DNA of 64,000 bases from Cerrena zonata. Lineage: Eukaryota > Basidiomycota > Agaricomycetes > Polyporales > Cerrenaceae. Both the position numbers and the translations under genes were made by a program. Position 1 is the stretch's first letter, and each line of letters opens with the position of its first letter. The notes beneath the pieces were generated by a model, which was not told the DNA's origin, searched no databases, and saw only the letters and a program-made list of their open reading frames with translations. The DNA lies in the NCBI GenBank assembly GCA_038087015.1, contig JASBNA010000003.1, positions 2,170,001-2,234,000 of the forward strand. The letters are read 5' to 3'. Shown here piece after piece: positions 26,330-40,321 of the stretch.

Positions 26330-29210
26330 TTACCGTGTCTCCGAAGCATGTTCCCAGCTACCATCTCCACTTCCACTTCCATGGCTGTCCCTGTCTGGAC
26401 TATGCGAACGCTCTACGTGAGGCTCGCGTGGAGGTAAATCAGGTTCATCTTTGTATCGACTCGTTGGCGGTCCACCAGCAGTCGAAGGTGTGTCATCATC
26501 TAGGAACCCTGCGTGGTACGTAAGGCCGACATTAGGTGATCGCTCTTCCATACGGCCAGGTCGTAAACCAGTCTCCTCATCAGCATCTTCGTCATCTGAG
26601 GCTTCACCGAAAGCGTCATAGAGCTCTTTCGTCCTCGTACCCCTTCTTCCACCCACCGAACCCATGGCCATATCGTCTCCAGGCAAACTGCTGTAGTTCT
26701 TTCGTCTCCTGACAGCACGTCTCCAGAAGAAGATTCCGACACCTGCACCGAACAACGCGACAGCGCCCAAGGCGATGAAGAACCAAGCCTGGTTAGATAC
26801 TAAGTTGCCCAGTTCAGCAAACCAGCCTTCGTCAGGTGTAGGTGTTGAGCTTCCCGACGGAGCAGACTCGAGAGTGTCAGATGCGTCAGTGGGCTTAGCC
26901 TGTCCAATCGACGTTGAAGTCGTCGAACCAGGGAAAGCAGGCTTATGAGCTTCGCCTTCAGACTCGCCGTGGTCACCTGGGAGGTGCGATGTAGGTTTAG
27001 CGTGAGTTTTGCTGGTAGCGGTAGGCGCGGTGGGTGTCTCAGGGTTGGGAATGGGAGGCAGAGTATCATCGATGAGGGGAACATCCCATGGTTTGGCCTT
27101 AGATGCGTCGACAACAGATCCCCAGAGAGACATCGTCCAACCGAGGAATTTACCACTTTCGTCTTCCTTGTTCTGGTCAGAAACACGAATGGTCCAAGTT
27201 CCAATAGGATCTTCATCCCTGAAATAGACATAAGCATTATCACTCAGACATACTATTGGGAACATACCAATGCTTCACAGTCATAAAGGTCCATCCGGGG
27301 AAACCAGTGTTAGCAGAGTCCTGGTACCGTTTGGCGGCAAGAATGCTCTTGATTCCCTTCGGACTAACAAGTTCGACCTCGACATCACCTCGTCTGGAAT
27401 GGGTAATCCAAACCTTGATTGTAATGTGTTCCAACTTCTCGAAGTTGTTCGAGCTAAGCATGTCCTTGGTAACTTGGATGGTGCTGGTAACTCCTCCAAC
27501 CACAATGTCTTCACCACCGGACGCAGCATGGAAGATATCCATGGCACCGTCCTTGAGCTGAACGACGGGAAGGTCAACCCATGCTTGAGGCTTAACAAGG
27601 TCCCAAGTCTGAGCTGCTTTCACGAAATCGACACCGTTGATACTACCATAACCGTACTTGTAGCTGAAGGGACGACCGGCTGCAGTCATCTCCCAATCAG
27701 GGTCGTCAGGGTTGATACGGATGGCCGTTCGTACACAGAGATGCTGTACGTCACGCCAACTCAAGTCAGGACTGGGAGAAAGTAAGTATATGGTGTACAA
27801 ACATGGTGTAAAAATACTCACCGTGCGCTCAAAGCCAAGGCGAAAACGCCAGCTGCATTAGGCGCGGCAGCAGACGTACCACCGTGCGTGTGTGAACACT
27901 TGTTCTTGCCAATGTCAGTGGTCACCTAAATTAAGGATAAATCTATGGCCGTCAAAGATCGTCTGAATAGGGCGTACAATGTGATTCCCACTTCCGGAAG
28001 AGTATGCCACGATCATGTTTGCAGCACAAGCTTCTGAGTAATCCGGGTGAAGGCCTCGATAATCGAGAGCGGCGACAGTGACAGAGAAGATACTATTAGT
28101 GTATCCGTCAAAGTTGCACTGATCTCCGTTTCGGCCTCCGTTTCCACTGGCAAAGACGAATACGGAACCCTTTCCACCACGGCCGTTTTCGATACCATTT
28201 ACCATGGCCTTCTTGATGAGGTAGCCAGGACCTTCCATAGCCCTACCATTGTCGGGGGGACCCCAACTGCAGGAATAAATCGACGAATTTTGATAACCGT
28301 AGTTGAGAGCAGCCGCTTCGTCAATATCTGAAATAGGACCTGACAGAATTCGAATGCCGGCGACCTTTGAGTCGTAAGCAATGCCAACACCACAGACGTT
28401 GTTCTTGACCGCAGCAATTTGGCCAGCACACCGAGTACCGTGATGATCATCGAATAGTGCTGGAGTCGGCAGATCGGTATGGTCGTTATAATCATGGGAA
28501 CCTTCCGCATACTACAATCCAAGTTGGCTTCAATAACTTATGGGACCAAAAAACATACGTACAAAGTTTGCTGCGATGTCATCACTGTTGTAGTCTAAGC
28601 CATCATCAACGAGCGCAGAGATGACGCCCTTTCCTGTGATGCCCATCTCCCACAACGCAGTAACATTCATCATATGCTGAGGGAACTCGTCGTTGACTAG
28701 ATGCCATTGCTGAGTAAATTCAGGATCAACAATACTCAATCGCTGAGCCACTGCAGAAGCTGTTTCTGAATCCTGAGGGCGCGACGCCGGTATCGGTGGA
28801 GGTGCACGCTTTACACGCTGCCGAAGCTCTTGTCGGGAAAGATATTTGACAGAGGACGATACCCTTTTGCTGAGCGAAGCATCTTCGGACCTACTCTCCA
28901 ACGGTGACTCCGCTCGTCGCCGAATCTCATCCAGAGCACGATATACACGATCCTCTGAGTCTCGACCTACAAGATCCTGTGAAGGGGATTTGGCAGTCCG
29001 TACGAGCCAGTGATTATGTAGCTCTCCAGCCCGTTCCACAACCTCGACGCCTAGTGATCGTGCGGTTTCGGCCAGCGAAGCACCCGCGTTAGGGTTGTGT
29101 TCCAAGACATAGTAATCATGAGTGGTGTAGTGTCGTTTTGCGGGTCTTGCACCAAGAACCGGATCGCACGCAAGCAGGGCGAGAATCAGGGAGAAAGGCA
29201 GCAACCTCAT
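26330..29210 (-). CDS. KEX2: kexin (KEX2-type) proprotein convertase
   Basis: This is a calcium-dependent subtilase of the late Golgi that cuts secreted precursors after dibasic sites. The ATG at 29210 opens a signal peptide (MRLLPFSLILALLACDPVLG); an upstream in-frame ATG at 29333 would bury it and is rejected. The prodomain ends near LRQRVKR, the likely autoprocessing site. The catalytic residues are seen: Asp in SALVDDGLDY, His in DHHGTRCAGQ, oxyanion Asn in GPPDNG (with the preceding SCSW) and Ser in HGGTSAAAPNAAG. The P domain runs about 27700-27100 (THSRRGDVEVELVSP, GTWTIRVSD). A Ser/Thr/Pro stalk, one membrane helix (WFFIALGAVALFGAGVGIFFW) and a cytosolic tail follow. The tail has YDAF followed by an acidic cluster (EASDDEDADEE). 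Six or so introns. Confidence 0.93.
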
Positions 29211-29485
29211 TGCATGCCAAAGACCAAGGTATCGAAAACGAAAGTGCGGGGAAGGCAAGGAAAGACGGCAAGAAGAAAGATGAGTATGAAAGCGCAGCGG
29301 TAAGCGGAAGGTGACAAGGCGATGTCCCTCCATCAGGTATCATTTACCTCCAGCGCCTCTCGTTTCCCTCCTGCACCTCCTCCATCATTTCTCAAGCAAC
29401 GCAGGTACGTGGCCACATCAGTGCTGATACACACAATAAATTCCATTAGATCTAACGGATACATCATAATTCCTCAACGTGAGCA

Positions 29486-32400
29486 CTACTCCTCCTCGGG
29501 ATCTCCATCAGGCAACCAATGGTTCATGAACTCATACCCTCGTTTATTCCCATCCTGCCGAGAAAGAATCTCAAAAATCGCAAAGGGCGTATCCGGCTTC
29601 ACAATTTTGTTCCTTTTGATTCCTTGGTGCACCTCTTCAAGGTTTCCTAATATTGGGGAGAGTTTCTCGCGGAACTGCTCAAAAACTTCGAAGTCATCTC
29701 CCAACACAGCTGGTTCCAGACCTCCGAGCAACGTGTTCTATAGAAGATCTCAAAGGATCAAACATTGTTCTGACGAAGATATATAATGACCATACCTCTT
29801 TCCTTCTGACCTCGACTGTCAGGGTCTCGCCGTCTTCGTCTTGTATTTCAAGATCGAAACAGTATCTCGGCTCTGCCGAAGAATCCGCCATGTCTTCCAC
29901 ACAATCCGGGCACTCGTTGAATTGGTCTGGAATACTAGTAGATGTTTTTATGAGGATAGAATGGAGAGCTAGAACACCGACTACTCACTTTTTGTCACAA
30001 CTGGAACAACGAAGAATCACGCTCTCCTCCAGATCCAGCGGATAGTAATCAACAAGACGGGCACGAACGTAAAACCTCCAAGGGCAGCGTGAATATTCCT
30101 GAACCTCCCTGATGGATCTCGTTCGTCCTAGGAGGGTCTCATATGATTTCTTTGAGGAAGTGGCTTTCTCCTTCTCTCGCGCCTTCTCGACCTTCTTCGG
30201 TGGTTTAGACTTTTTCGTTGCATTCTGTACGACTGCCTTCTTGGCTTCTAGCCGAGCATCCCACTCCTCCTTGCGCCTACACACAACCGAGTTAGCTATA
30301 ACCACGCCGCACGTCAGTGTACTTACTGCAGTAACTCGATTAAGTCTTCATTTCCAGTTCCGTTTGGATTTAACTTGAATATCAACCGTTCGTTTCCCGC
30401 AATTCGTCCGGTGACAAGGTTTGTCGTAGAAACCATCAGTCGTATATTTCGAAAAGCGACAAAATCTCCTGGAGCCAAAGACATTGCTGTCCGAGCCTGC
30501 TCATCTCGTGCTTCTACCTTCAAAATCTGGTCATTGCCTACAGTGCATCCTGTTGGTTGTTTAAAGTACACCGGGGCGAAATCTTGCCTCGAGGTATAGT
30601 CGGTGACATAGATGAAGGAGCGATTATCATCTTTATGTGAAAGGCCGAGCACCTGCACTGTGCATCTGAAGAACTTGTTGCCGAGTTCTGCTTCCTCGAG
30701 GAGTTTATGTGGGAACTGAGATTCGACTTGATCCTCTTGTTCATGCTCTTGCTTGCGTCTGAAGGGCGGGAGAACGTTAGCTTTCAGAATAATGAATGTA
30801 TAAAAAACATCCTCATACTTCAACAGAGCAGCTAAATGTGGCTGATTCTCTAGCTCATCCGAATCCAACTTCGTGATCTTGTCTTCTTGCATCTTGCCCT
30901 CGTAGTATCCACCGCCATTGCGTCTCATCCTAACGTTGCGCAGGAGATAGAACTGCCCGGTTCCATGGTCATGGCACTTTCCCTTGAGTAATCCCACATT
31001 TCGATTTGGAGGACTTTATCGGCGAGATTGGAATGACACCAGTTATGTTGCTGCGGTGAAACCATTTTGTTGCGTGTATAATCCGTGACGTATATACTGA
31101 TTGGGGAGCTACCGTAGTTTTGGTTCTCATATTTATAAAGGACCTTAAGAGACCGTGTAAATCCAGCGTTTCCCGGAAATATACGAGACATACCTCAACA
31201 GTACAATCAAAATAGCCTTGTGGAGGTAGATCCGGAGAAGCATCCCGGATAAGTCGATGTTCCCTTGTTTGTTTACGAGAGAAGGCAGAAGTACCCCCAG
31301 TGAGGTCTGCCAAATTGTGTACGATGACATTAGCATTATCTTCCTGATGCTGTTTGAGAACATCTTGCCACCAGTCATTCAGTCGTATGCAATACTGGAT
31401 TTCATCTGGAGAAGGTTGGAATCGGTTACGATGCTCAGGAGAAGGGCCCCCTTGCGACCGTAAATGCTTCAAGTCAACAATAGCCCACTCCCAGAATTTG
31501 TAAGAGGGTGCTAGGACTTGCACGTTGCCGTTATGCAGCCTAGCCTACAAACAAGATGAGTCGAACCATATGTTACGCTGAACAAGAAGAAACATACACG
31601 AATGTTGCGCAAGAGGATGATATCCCCTTGTTGGATGTTGTCAGGAAGATTTCCTTCTACGTTTTGGCTGAAACAATTGATAGGCTTGCCAACAAGTTCC
31701 CCCTCCCAGTTAGACGGATCGACAAGAATCACTTTTCGGCTATAGTCTAGAAAGTGACATCAGTTGTGGACATGTATATTGTTAGTGCGACGTCTACCTT
31801 TTGTGTGTTGAAGTCCTTCTGCATTGATTACGACACCGATCGTATTAGACATATATGTGTCTTTGCCGCTTGGAAGAAGATCCTTCAGAGGAGCATAGTG
31901 GAAACCCTAAGATAATTGGTGAGCAAGAAAAATCATGGTTTTTGGCGAATAAAAGCAAACGTTAGGAAGAGTTAAACCAGGGAACACGTCTTGATTTCCT
32001 TGTGCTGAGATGCTGCCCGACTGCTGTGCATGATACCCTGTAGTCTGGATATGGTGAACCACGGGCGGCAGAGTACCAGAACGAGATATGGAGATGGGAG
32101 CCTCCGTGACCCTAGTTTCCTGCACGACTTGGGAGGACCTTGTAAAGGCAGTTTGTACTGGCGGTGTGGTAAGCGGCTCCTCGGGTTCGCCAAAGTTTTC
32201 CCAATAAACTTCATCATCCCGCTCTGGCTGAGGAACAATATCACGAGTCAGCTCTTGTGCAGGGGTTAGTTCTAGAGCAGGTGCTGGTTCTGGTACCGGC
32301 TCCTGCGCTGATTCTTCCTTGCGCTGGGCTCTCTGTGCCTCCCGACGAGCCTTCTTTTCAGCTTTCTTGGCGAATTTTTGGGGGATGGCACTAGGATTTG

Positions 32401-33065
32401 GAATAACTTCAGCATTTGCATGACTATCGTTATTCCGTGGAGGGATTGCCTGTGCAGAGTTGTTTGTGTTCGTCTGCGTCGAGAACCAATCCTGCTGGGG
32501 CTCATCTAAAGGAGAGATTTGCTTGCGTGGTACCGTATCTACCACGCATGGGAGAAAAATCAATTCATATGTACCAAACAAGAGAACAGCACGTACTAGT
32601 GATGTTGTTGATCGACAGCAAAGGAGCCAAAGGCTGGGCTCTTTTCAGGAAGCGAATGGCCAATTTCTCTTGATACGTTAGTTCCATGGGCAACCCCATG
32701 GAGTTGGAATTTTTGAGCGTTTTCCTTTCTGCGCCTTTCAAAGAGACTTGAATCACATCTCCTATATCAAAGTTGAAACCTGAAGACAACAACATCGTGA
32801 CACATGTCCCGATAAAATTGACTTCGAAACGCGAGACTTGGCCGTTCTCTTGCGATTCCATTCTGATACGAAATTTTCCGGATACGACGGGCCATTTCAT
32901 CTGGACGCGTCCTTCGAGATAACCTGTTCCGTCGCAGCCTTGCTCGCAAATATCCGTAGCTTTGCGGCGTTGGGTGGGTTGGAAAAGTGGGTCATCGTCC
33001 TGGAGTTGCTCTACTTTTTGCCGTTTGGCATCAGAGACGTCGCCGTCCGAGGTGGTTCGTTTCAT
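29486..33065 (-). CDS. POT1: POT1-type telomeric single-strand DNA-binding protein
   Basis: Pot1 binds the 3' G-rich telomeric overhang within shelterin. An N-terminal part (MKRTTSDGDVSDAKRQK, then a possible OB fold) leads to a charged, Glu/Pro-rich linker (about 32500-32000). The telomere-binding OB fold follows (TIGVVINAEGLQHTKDYSRKVILVD, GDIILLRNIRARLHNGNVQVL). Two similar OB folds then share the pattern YVTDYT...(S)R/QxAM/TxPGxFxxxRNxR, at about 31130-30900 and 30620-30400. Downstream, RCSSCDK and NECPDCVED, brought together by splicing, form a C2-C2 zinc module inside a C-terminal domain ending at 29486 (EFMNHWLPDGD). This matches the Pot1 plan of tandem OB folds plus a C-terminal zinc-bearing OB. 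Divergent from TAP42 across 233 bp rich in ACGCG cores. There are about ten introns. Confidence 0.82.
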
Positions 33066-33298
33066 GAGGATAAACCAAGCTATGAAAAGGCACTGTCGTT
33101 GGTAAGAACACGATGATGTGACCTTTCGCGACGCGCCTGTGGCTTGAACTTCGCGTTCAATTAGAACTCGACGCGACCCTTAGCCTGGACACGTGTTTAT
33201 CTTATCTTCTCTTGATGCAACCAGGAGATCTAATCTCCCAGCTACCTGCACGAAATGACATCGTTTCTTACTTCACTTGAGCTTGAACCATAACAATC

Positions 33299-34758
33299 AT
33301 GTCAGACCTCCCTCTTAGCAGTCTCTTTAAGCGTGCTTTAGACACCGCATCGAGAGCAGTCGACCTTCCAACAATTGCAGACGAGACTCAGGTGGGTGTT
33401 TACATTTCGTGCATTTCGTGAAAAGCTAATTCACATAACGATGCTTCCATAGGAACTTATTCAATCTACAGTCGATGATCTCATAACACTTCGATCCCGT
33501 ATCTCAGAATTGTCCCTCTTTAGTCCTAACGAAACCCTTGGTGATATCTCTTCCAAGGATCTTGTCTACCTTTTCGTACCTTTCGTAAACGCGCAGGTAC
33601 AGAACCGTAAAAGGATTATTGATAGAGAGGACCGTCTTGAAGACATCCAGCGTGTTTTGGTATGTCAACGCATATACATTGTGCCGGAAGTACCAATGAC
33701 ATGGTAGTCATATTACAGATCATTTCTGTCGATCTTGGAGACGTATGAGGTTGTGCCAGAAGTTGAGAAAACACTATATGCGCGTCAAGCTTCTTCAGTG
33801 AACGACCCCTCTAAACGGAGGGAACTCAAGATCAAGCAGTACCAAAAGGAGAAAGAACTCAAAGCACGAATCGAGGTAGGGGATTCCAAATTATTATTGC
33901 GTACATTTGTTGATTATATTGAAATACCTTAGGCCCTCCGAAAGCGTCGAAATCAAAGCCGCCTTGACAGAGAGCCAACCAACGACTTTGACCTCATTAC
34001 TTCAGTCCTCCCGCAAGCATTATCTGAAAGCGCTTCTTCCAAAGAGGAAGATTCTGAAACAGAAAATGCCACTCGAGACACTGTGCTCGTCCTTTTACGA
34101 CTTTTCTATGCTCGGACGCACGGAGACATGGATGGACTACAACAGGAGCTCGAGTTACTAAAGAACGCACCTCCAGAACCTCCTAGGCCGTCTTCCAGTG
34201 ACCCTCGACAAGGAAAGGCAAAACAGTCTGACGACATGTGGAAATTGGACGCACCTCGACCAACGGGTGGACCTGACGGCAAAGGACCATTACTTGATTC
34301 GAGTGGAAAGGTATGTATTCTCAATAATCTAGTACAGTCCGTCACAAATAATAAATTTATGTGTTATTTATAGCCTCTAAGGCCGTTTACAATCTTACCT
34401 TCGAACGCTGCAGACCGCGCACGCCTACAGGCAGAGGTTTTCCGACCCGACTATAGGTTGCCGACCATGAGCATCGAAGAGTATCTCGCTATTGAGCAAG
34501 AACGCGGAAACGTTATCTCTGGGGGAGGGTGAGTTATACTCAACGTTCCCGTTGGTACGATTATGACGAACATATCTATCTAGCCCTGCGTCAGAAGCAA
34601 AACCGACAACATCTGAACAGCTGCAGCTCGATTCAGAGATGGATGGCACCGCATTCGGCGAAGAAAAAGCCGAAGAGAAACGTCAGAAAGATGAGAGTTG
34701 GGCTCGGTACACGGACGCTCATCCCAAAGGTGCCGGAAATACAATGAACCGTGGTTGA
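33299..34758 (+). CDS. TAP42: TAP42/alpha4-like PP2A regulator
   Basis: Tap42 binds and stabilises PP2A-type catalytic subunits downstream of TORC1. The helical N-terminal domain begins MSDLPLSSLFKRALDTASRAVDL and includes the TAP42 family block SSKDLVYLFVPF and NRKRIIDRED. The region KRRELKIKQYQKEKELKARIEALRKRR matches the conserved basic segment that contacts PP2Ac. The C-terminus has the invariant FRPDYRLPTMSIEEYLAIE and ends ESWARYTDAHPKGAGNTMNRG, the family's usual tail. Six or more small introns, with a stop at 34756-34758. Convergent with MTHFR. Confidence 0.93.
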
Positions 34759-34895
34759 ACACAAGAAAACATAGAGTTTGTATGATACAGGGAAGTAACA
34801 CAGTGCTGTATAGTATAAATCAAAACTTTTCGGCCCTCATGTTACAAGTTGAGTCTACACATGATGATACAAGATTTTCACGACTACCTAGATAT

Positions 34896-37228
<2,333 letters not shown>

Positions 37229-37661
37229 GTTGGTTAGTTTGGATGGGGTGAGACCCAAGTGAAGGCAGAGGGAATCAGCTGGATGCTGTCGATCGTTCGG
37301 AAAGTAAGCCCGACGACTCGAACGGCGTATGAATCAAGATTGCGCAATGATCACCTTGCAGAGTGCTGGTGAATCCTCACAGTTTGCACTCAAGGTTTTT
37401 GGTAGAAACTTGAGAGTAGACTATATGCTATATGGACCCCTAGAGATGGTCGAATGAGAAATGAGCGCAATCGAATTGGATTTACGGAGAAGCGAGCCGG
37501 GGTAATTTCCAGTCTGGCACTGCATCACCAGCCGATCCTCGACTTCGACCACGTTTCGACGTACGACTTGCAAGCTACTTCATTGTATCATCTTAGTCCG
37601 CTTACTTCGTATACCACCTCTATTCGCTTTTGTATAACTTATCTTCACGAGGGAAGCTATC

Positions 37662-38592
<931 letters not shown>

Positions 38593-39308
38593 TGCAGACA
38601 CAGTAGTGTCTTCAAGTTCTAGTATGCTTCACCACGTTATTCTTTCATTCTTCATCTTGCTTTCTGTCTGTCTGTAATTTTATAGACCCTTTTGGAACCT
38701 GGACAATCCCAATATGGACGTCTCTGTCGTCGTACCTCTGTGTGGTGTATCAAGTGAGGGAAGCTTAGTTTATTCGAAATAAGTATAGAAGACGTGCTCT
38801 TTTGTCGGTTCGCCGCTGCCATTGGTAATACACCTATCTTGTGGTAACTGCGCTAACGTCTATATGCTTTCGGCACTAATATTAATCTATTCAAAATATG
38901 GGCTGCTCAATTGTCATAATGTGCAGGTTGGTCGATGCTGCTTGCGTGGAAAAGACCTTTGTTACGCGCATTTGCTCCATTCTTCATAAGCTGGAAAACG
39001 CGAGGTTCTGTGTGCAAGATGAGAAAATGGTGTGAGTTACCTTACTGATGGTGGTGGAAATCTACCGTGATAATGATGTGTAAGTCCTGGTGGGATGTGT
39101 GCCAGAAAATACAAAATACGACGAGCGAGAGCCTATTAAAAGAAGCTACTCAAGGAGGCTCTTTGAGTTCCGTCGGCGATCACTTACGCGATCATGATTG
39201 CCGGCGCGAACCGCGTACTTTTGAATAACTTTACTACGACCCTAACGCGTCCTTCATCTTCCTCCATCCGGCACTACATTTACTCTACTTTAATTGTGTA
39301 GGATCGAG
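38593..39308. other. spacer between YPT6 and the APC15-like gene
   Basis: About 700 bp with no supported coding frame. It would hold the YPT6 3' UTR and the APC15 promoter, including ACGCGT at 39245-39250. Confidence 0.5.
39245..39250. promoter_or_regulatory. ACGCGT box upstream of the APC15-like gene
   Basis: A palindromic MluI cell-cycle box core lies 59 bp before the ATG of a cell-cycle gene, at a spacing close to that of the MCM7 box (54 bp). Function inferred from the known MBF core. Confidence 0.4.
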
Positions 39309-39888
39309 ATGTCTACTGCAACGCCAACGCTGATACCAAGGAGCCCTGTCTTCCCAAACGTACTTCCTATGTCACCCCAACCACATCCCGTACCATTCCC
39401 ACCATATGGGTACCCGTCGTCTCGTATACCTCGCAGACGCGACTTACACCGCGAAATGATTGATCTGAGCGACGAGGAACAAGAGATGGATGACTTGGTA
39501 CGTTCCCTCGCATGTCAATTGCTCGTGAATACTTACCGTTGTTTACGAGGTATAGAATGAAGAGATCAAAGATAGAGGTGCAAGTTTCTTGATTCCAATA
39601 GGACGTCTCATGACACAACAAGAGGAGAAAAATGACGTGAGTTCTCTACTATTGCTCAATGTAACATGCAAGTATCATATCTTGTTCTAGGCCGATGAAG
39701 ACGAAGACGACGGTGACGGATCTCATACTACCTCTGAATCCTCGGAACCTTCAGAGGAGGCTCCATCCGAGGAGGAGAACGAATCCGAGCAAGACCTCGA
39801 TGCCGATATGGAAGACATGGATGAAGAAGGTAATATGACCGCAGAAACCGCAGGGTCTGATGAAATGGACGACGAAGACCAAGAGTAG
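39309..39888 (+). CDS. APC15: APC15/Mnd2-like anaphase-promoting complex subunit
   Basis: This is a small acidic protein read from three exons. The Pro-rich N-terminus (MSTATPTLIPRSPVFPNV) parallels the start of animal APC15 (MSTLFPSLFPR type). The central element EIKDRGASFLIPIGR matches the APC15 signature of a short helix followed by (L/V)(I/V)PIG, and the C-terminus is an Asp/Glu tract (DEDEDDGDGSH...MEDMDEEGN). APC15 promotes turnover of the mitotic checkpoint complex on the APC/C. The family is short and low-complexity, so the call rests on order of elements; an unrelated acidic protein cannot be ruled out. Confidence 0.7.
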
Positions 39889-40059
39889 ATAACGAGAGTT
39901 GTGGTCGGCCCTGTTCATGTGGGCTTCCTGGCTCTCTCCAGATGATTGCGTACATCAGCGGTCTATGGCTCTATAATACTGGGACTCTCTTAGAGTTTGA
40001 CCAGCTTCAATCTACGGTGTAGGCTGACATCGACAACTATGTCATGGGAAACTTAGGAG

Positions 40060-40155
40060 GGCACTATGGCCGAGTGGTTAAGGCGGTAGATTCGAATTAG
40101 CCTCGATTACATCTACTCCCCATTGGGGTCGCAGGTTCAAATCCTGCTGGTGTCG
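40060..40155 (+). tRNA. tRNA-Ser(CGA) with 14-nt intron
   Basis: A class II tRNA folds fully. The acceptor pairs GGCACTA with TGGTGTC plus discriminator G. The D arm is GGCCGAGTGGTTAAGGC. The anticodon stem is GTAGA/TCTAC and the loop TT-CGA-A (anticodon 40093-40095). The intron is 40097-40110, after position 37. A long variable arm CCCC-ATT-GGGG and T arm GCAGG-TTCAAAT-CCTGC follow. The long variable arm and CGA anticodon identify serine (UCG codons). Confidence 0.95.
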
Positions 40156-40176
40156 GTAGTACCATGTTGAAGTGTG

Positions 40177-40182
40177 TTTTTT
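40177..40182 (+). terminator. Pol III T6 terminator of tRNA-Ser
   Basis: A run of six T on the sense strand lies 22 nt after the mature 3' end, as expected for RNA polymerase III. Confidence 0.75.
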
Positions 40183-40321
40183 GTCTCCAAAGTTGACTTA
40201 GTCTCGAACTTCCTAAATCGGGTAATGCGATGAGGGCTACTGCCTAACAAGAGCAAACATACCCAGTCAAGTCAACGCCCGAGCAACAGGCGCGTTCACT
40301 GACCACCATTATAGCCAAAGT

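Noticed and set aside
29211..29333. Upstream in-frame ATG giving a longer kexin N-terminus
   Set aside because: The extension is basic and would bury the clear signal peptide that starts at 29210.
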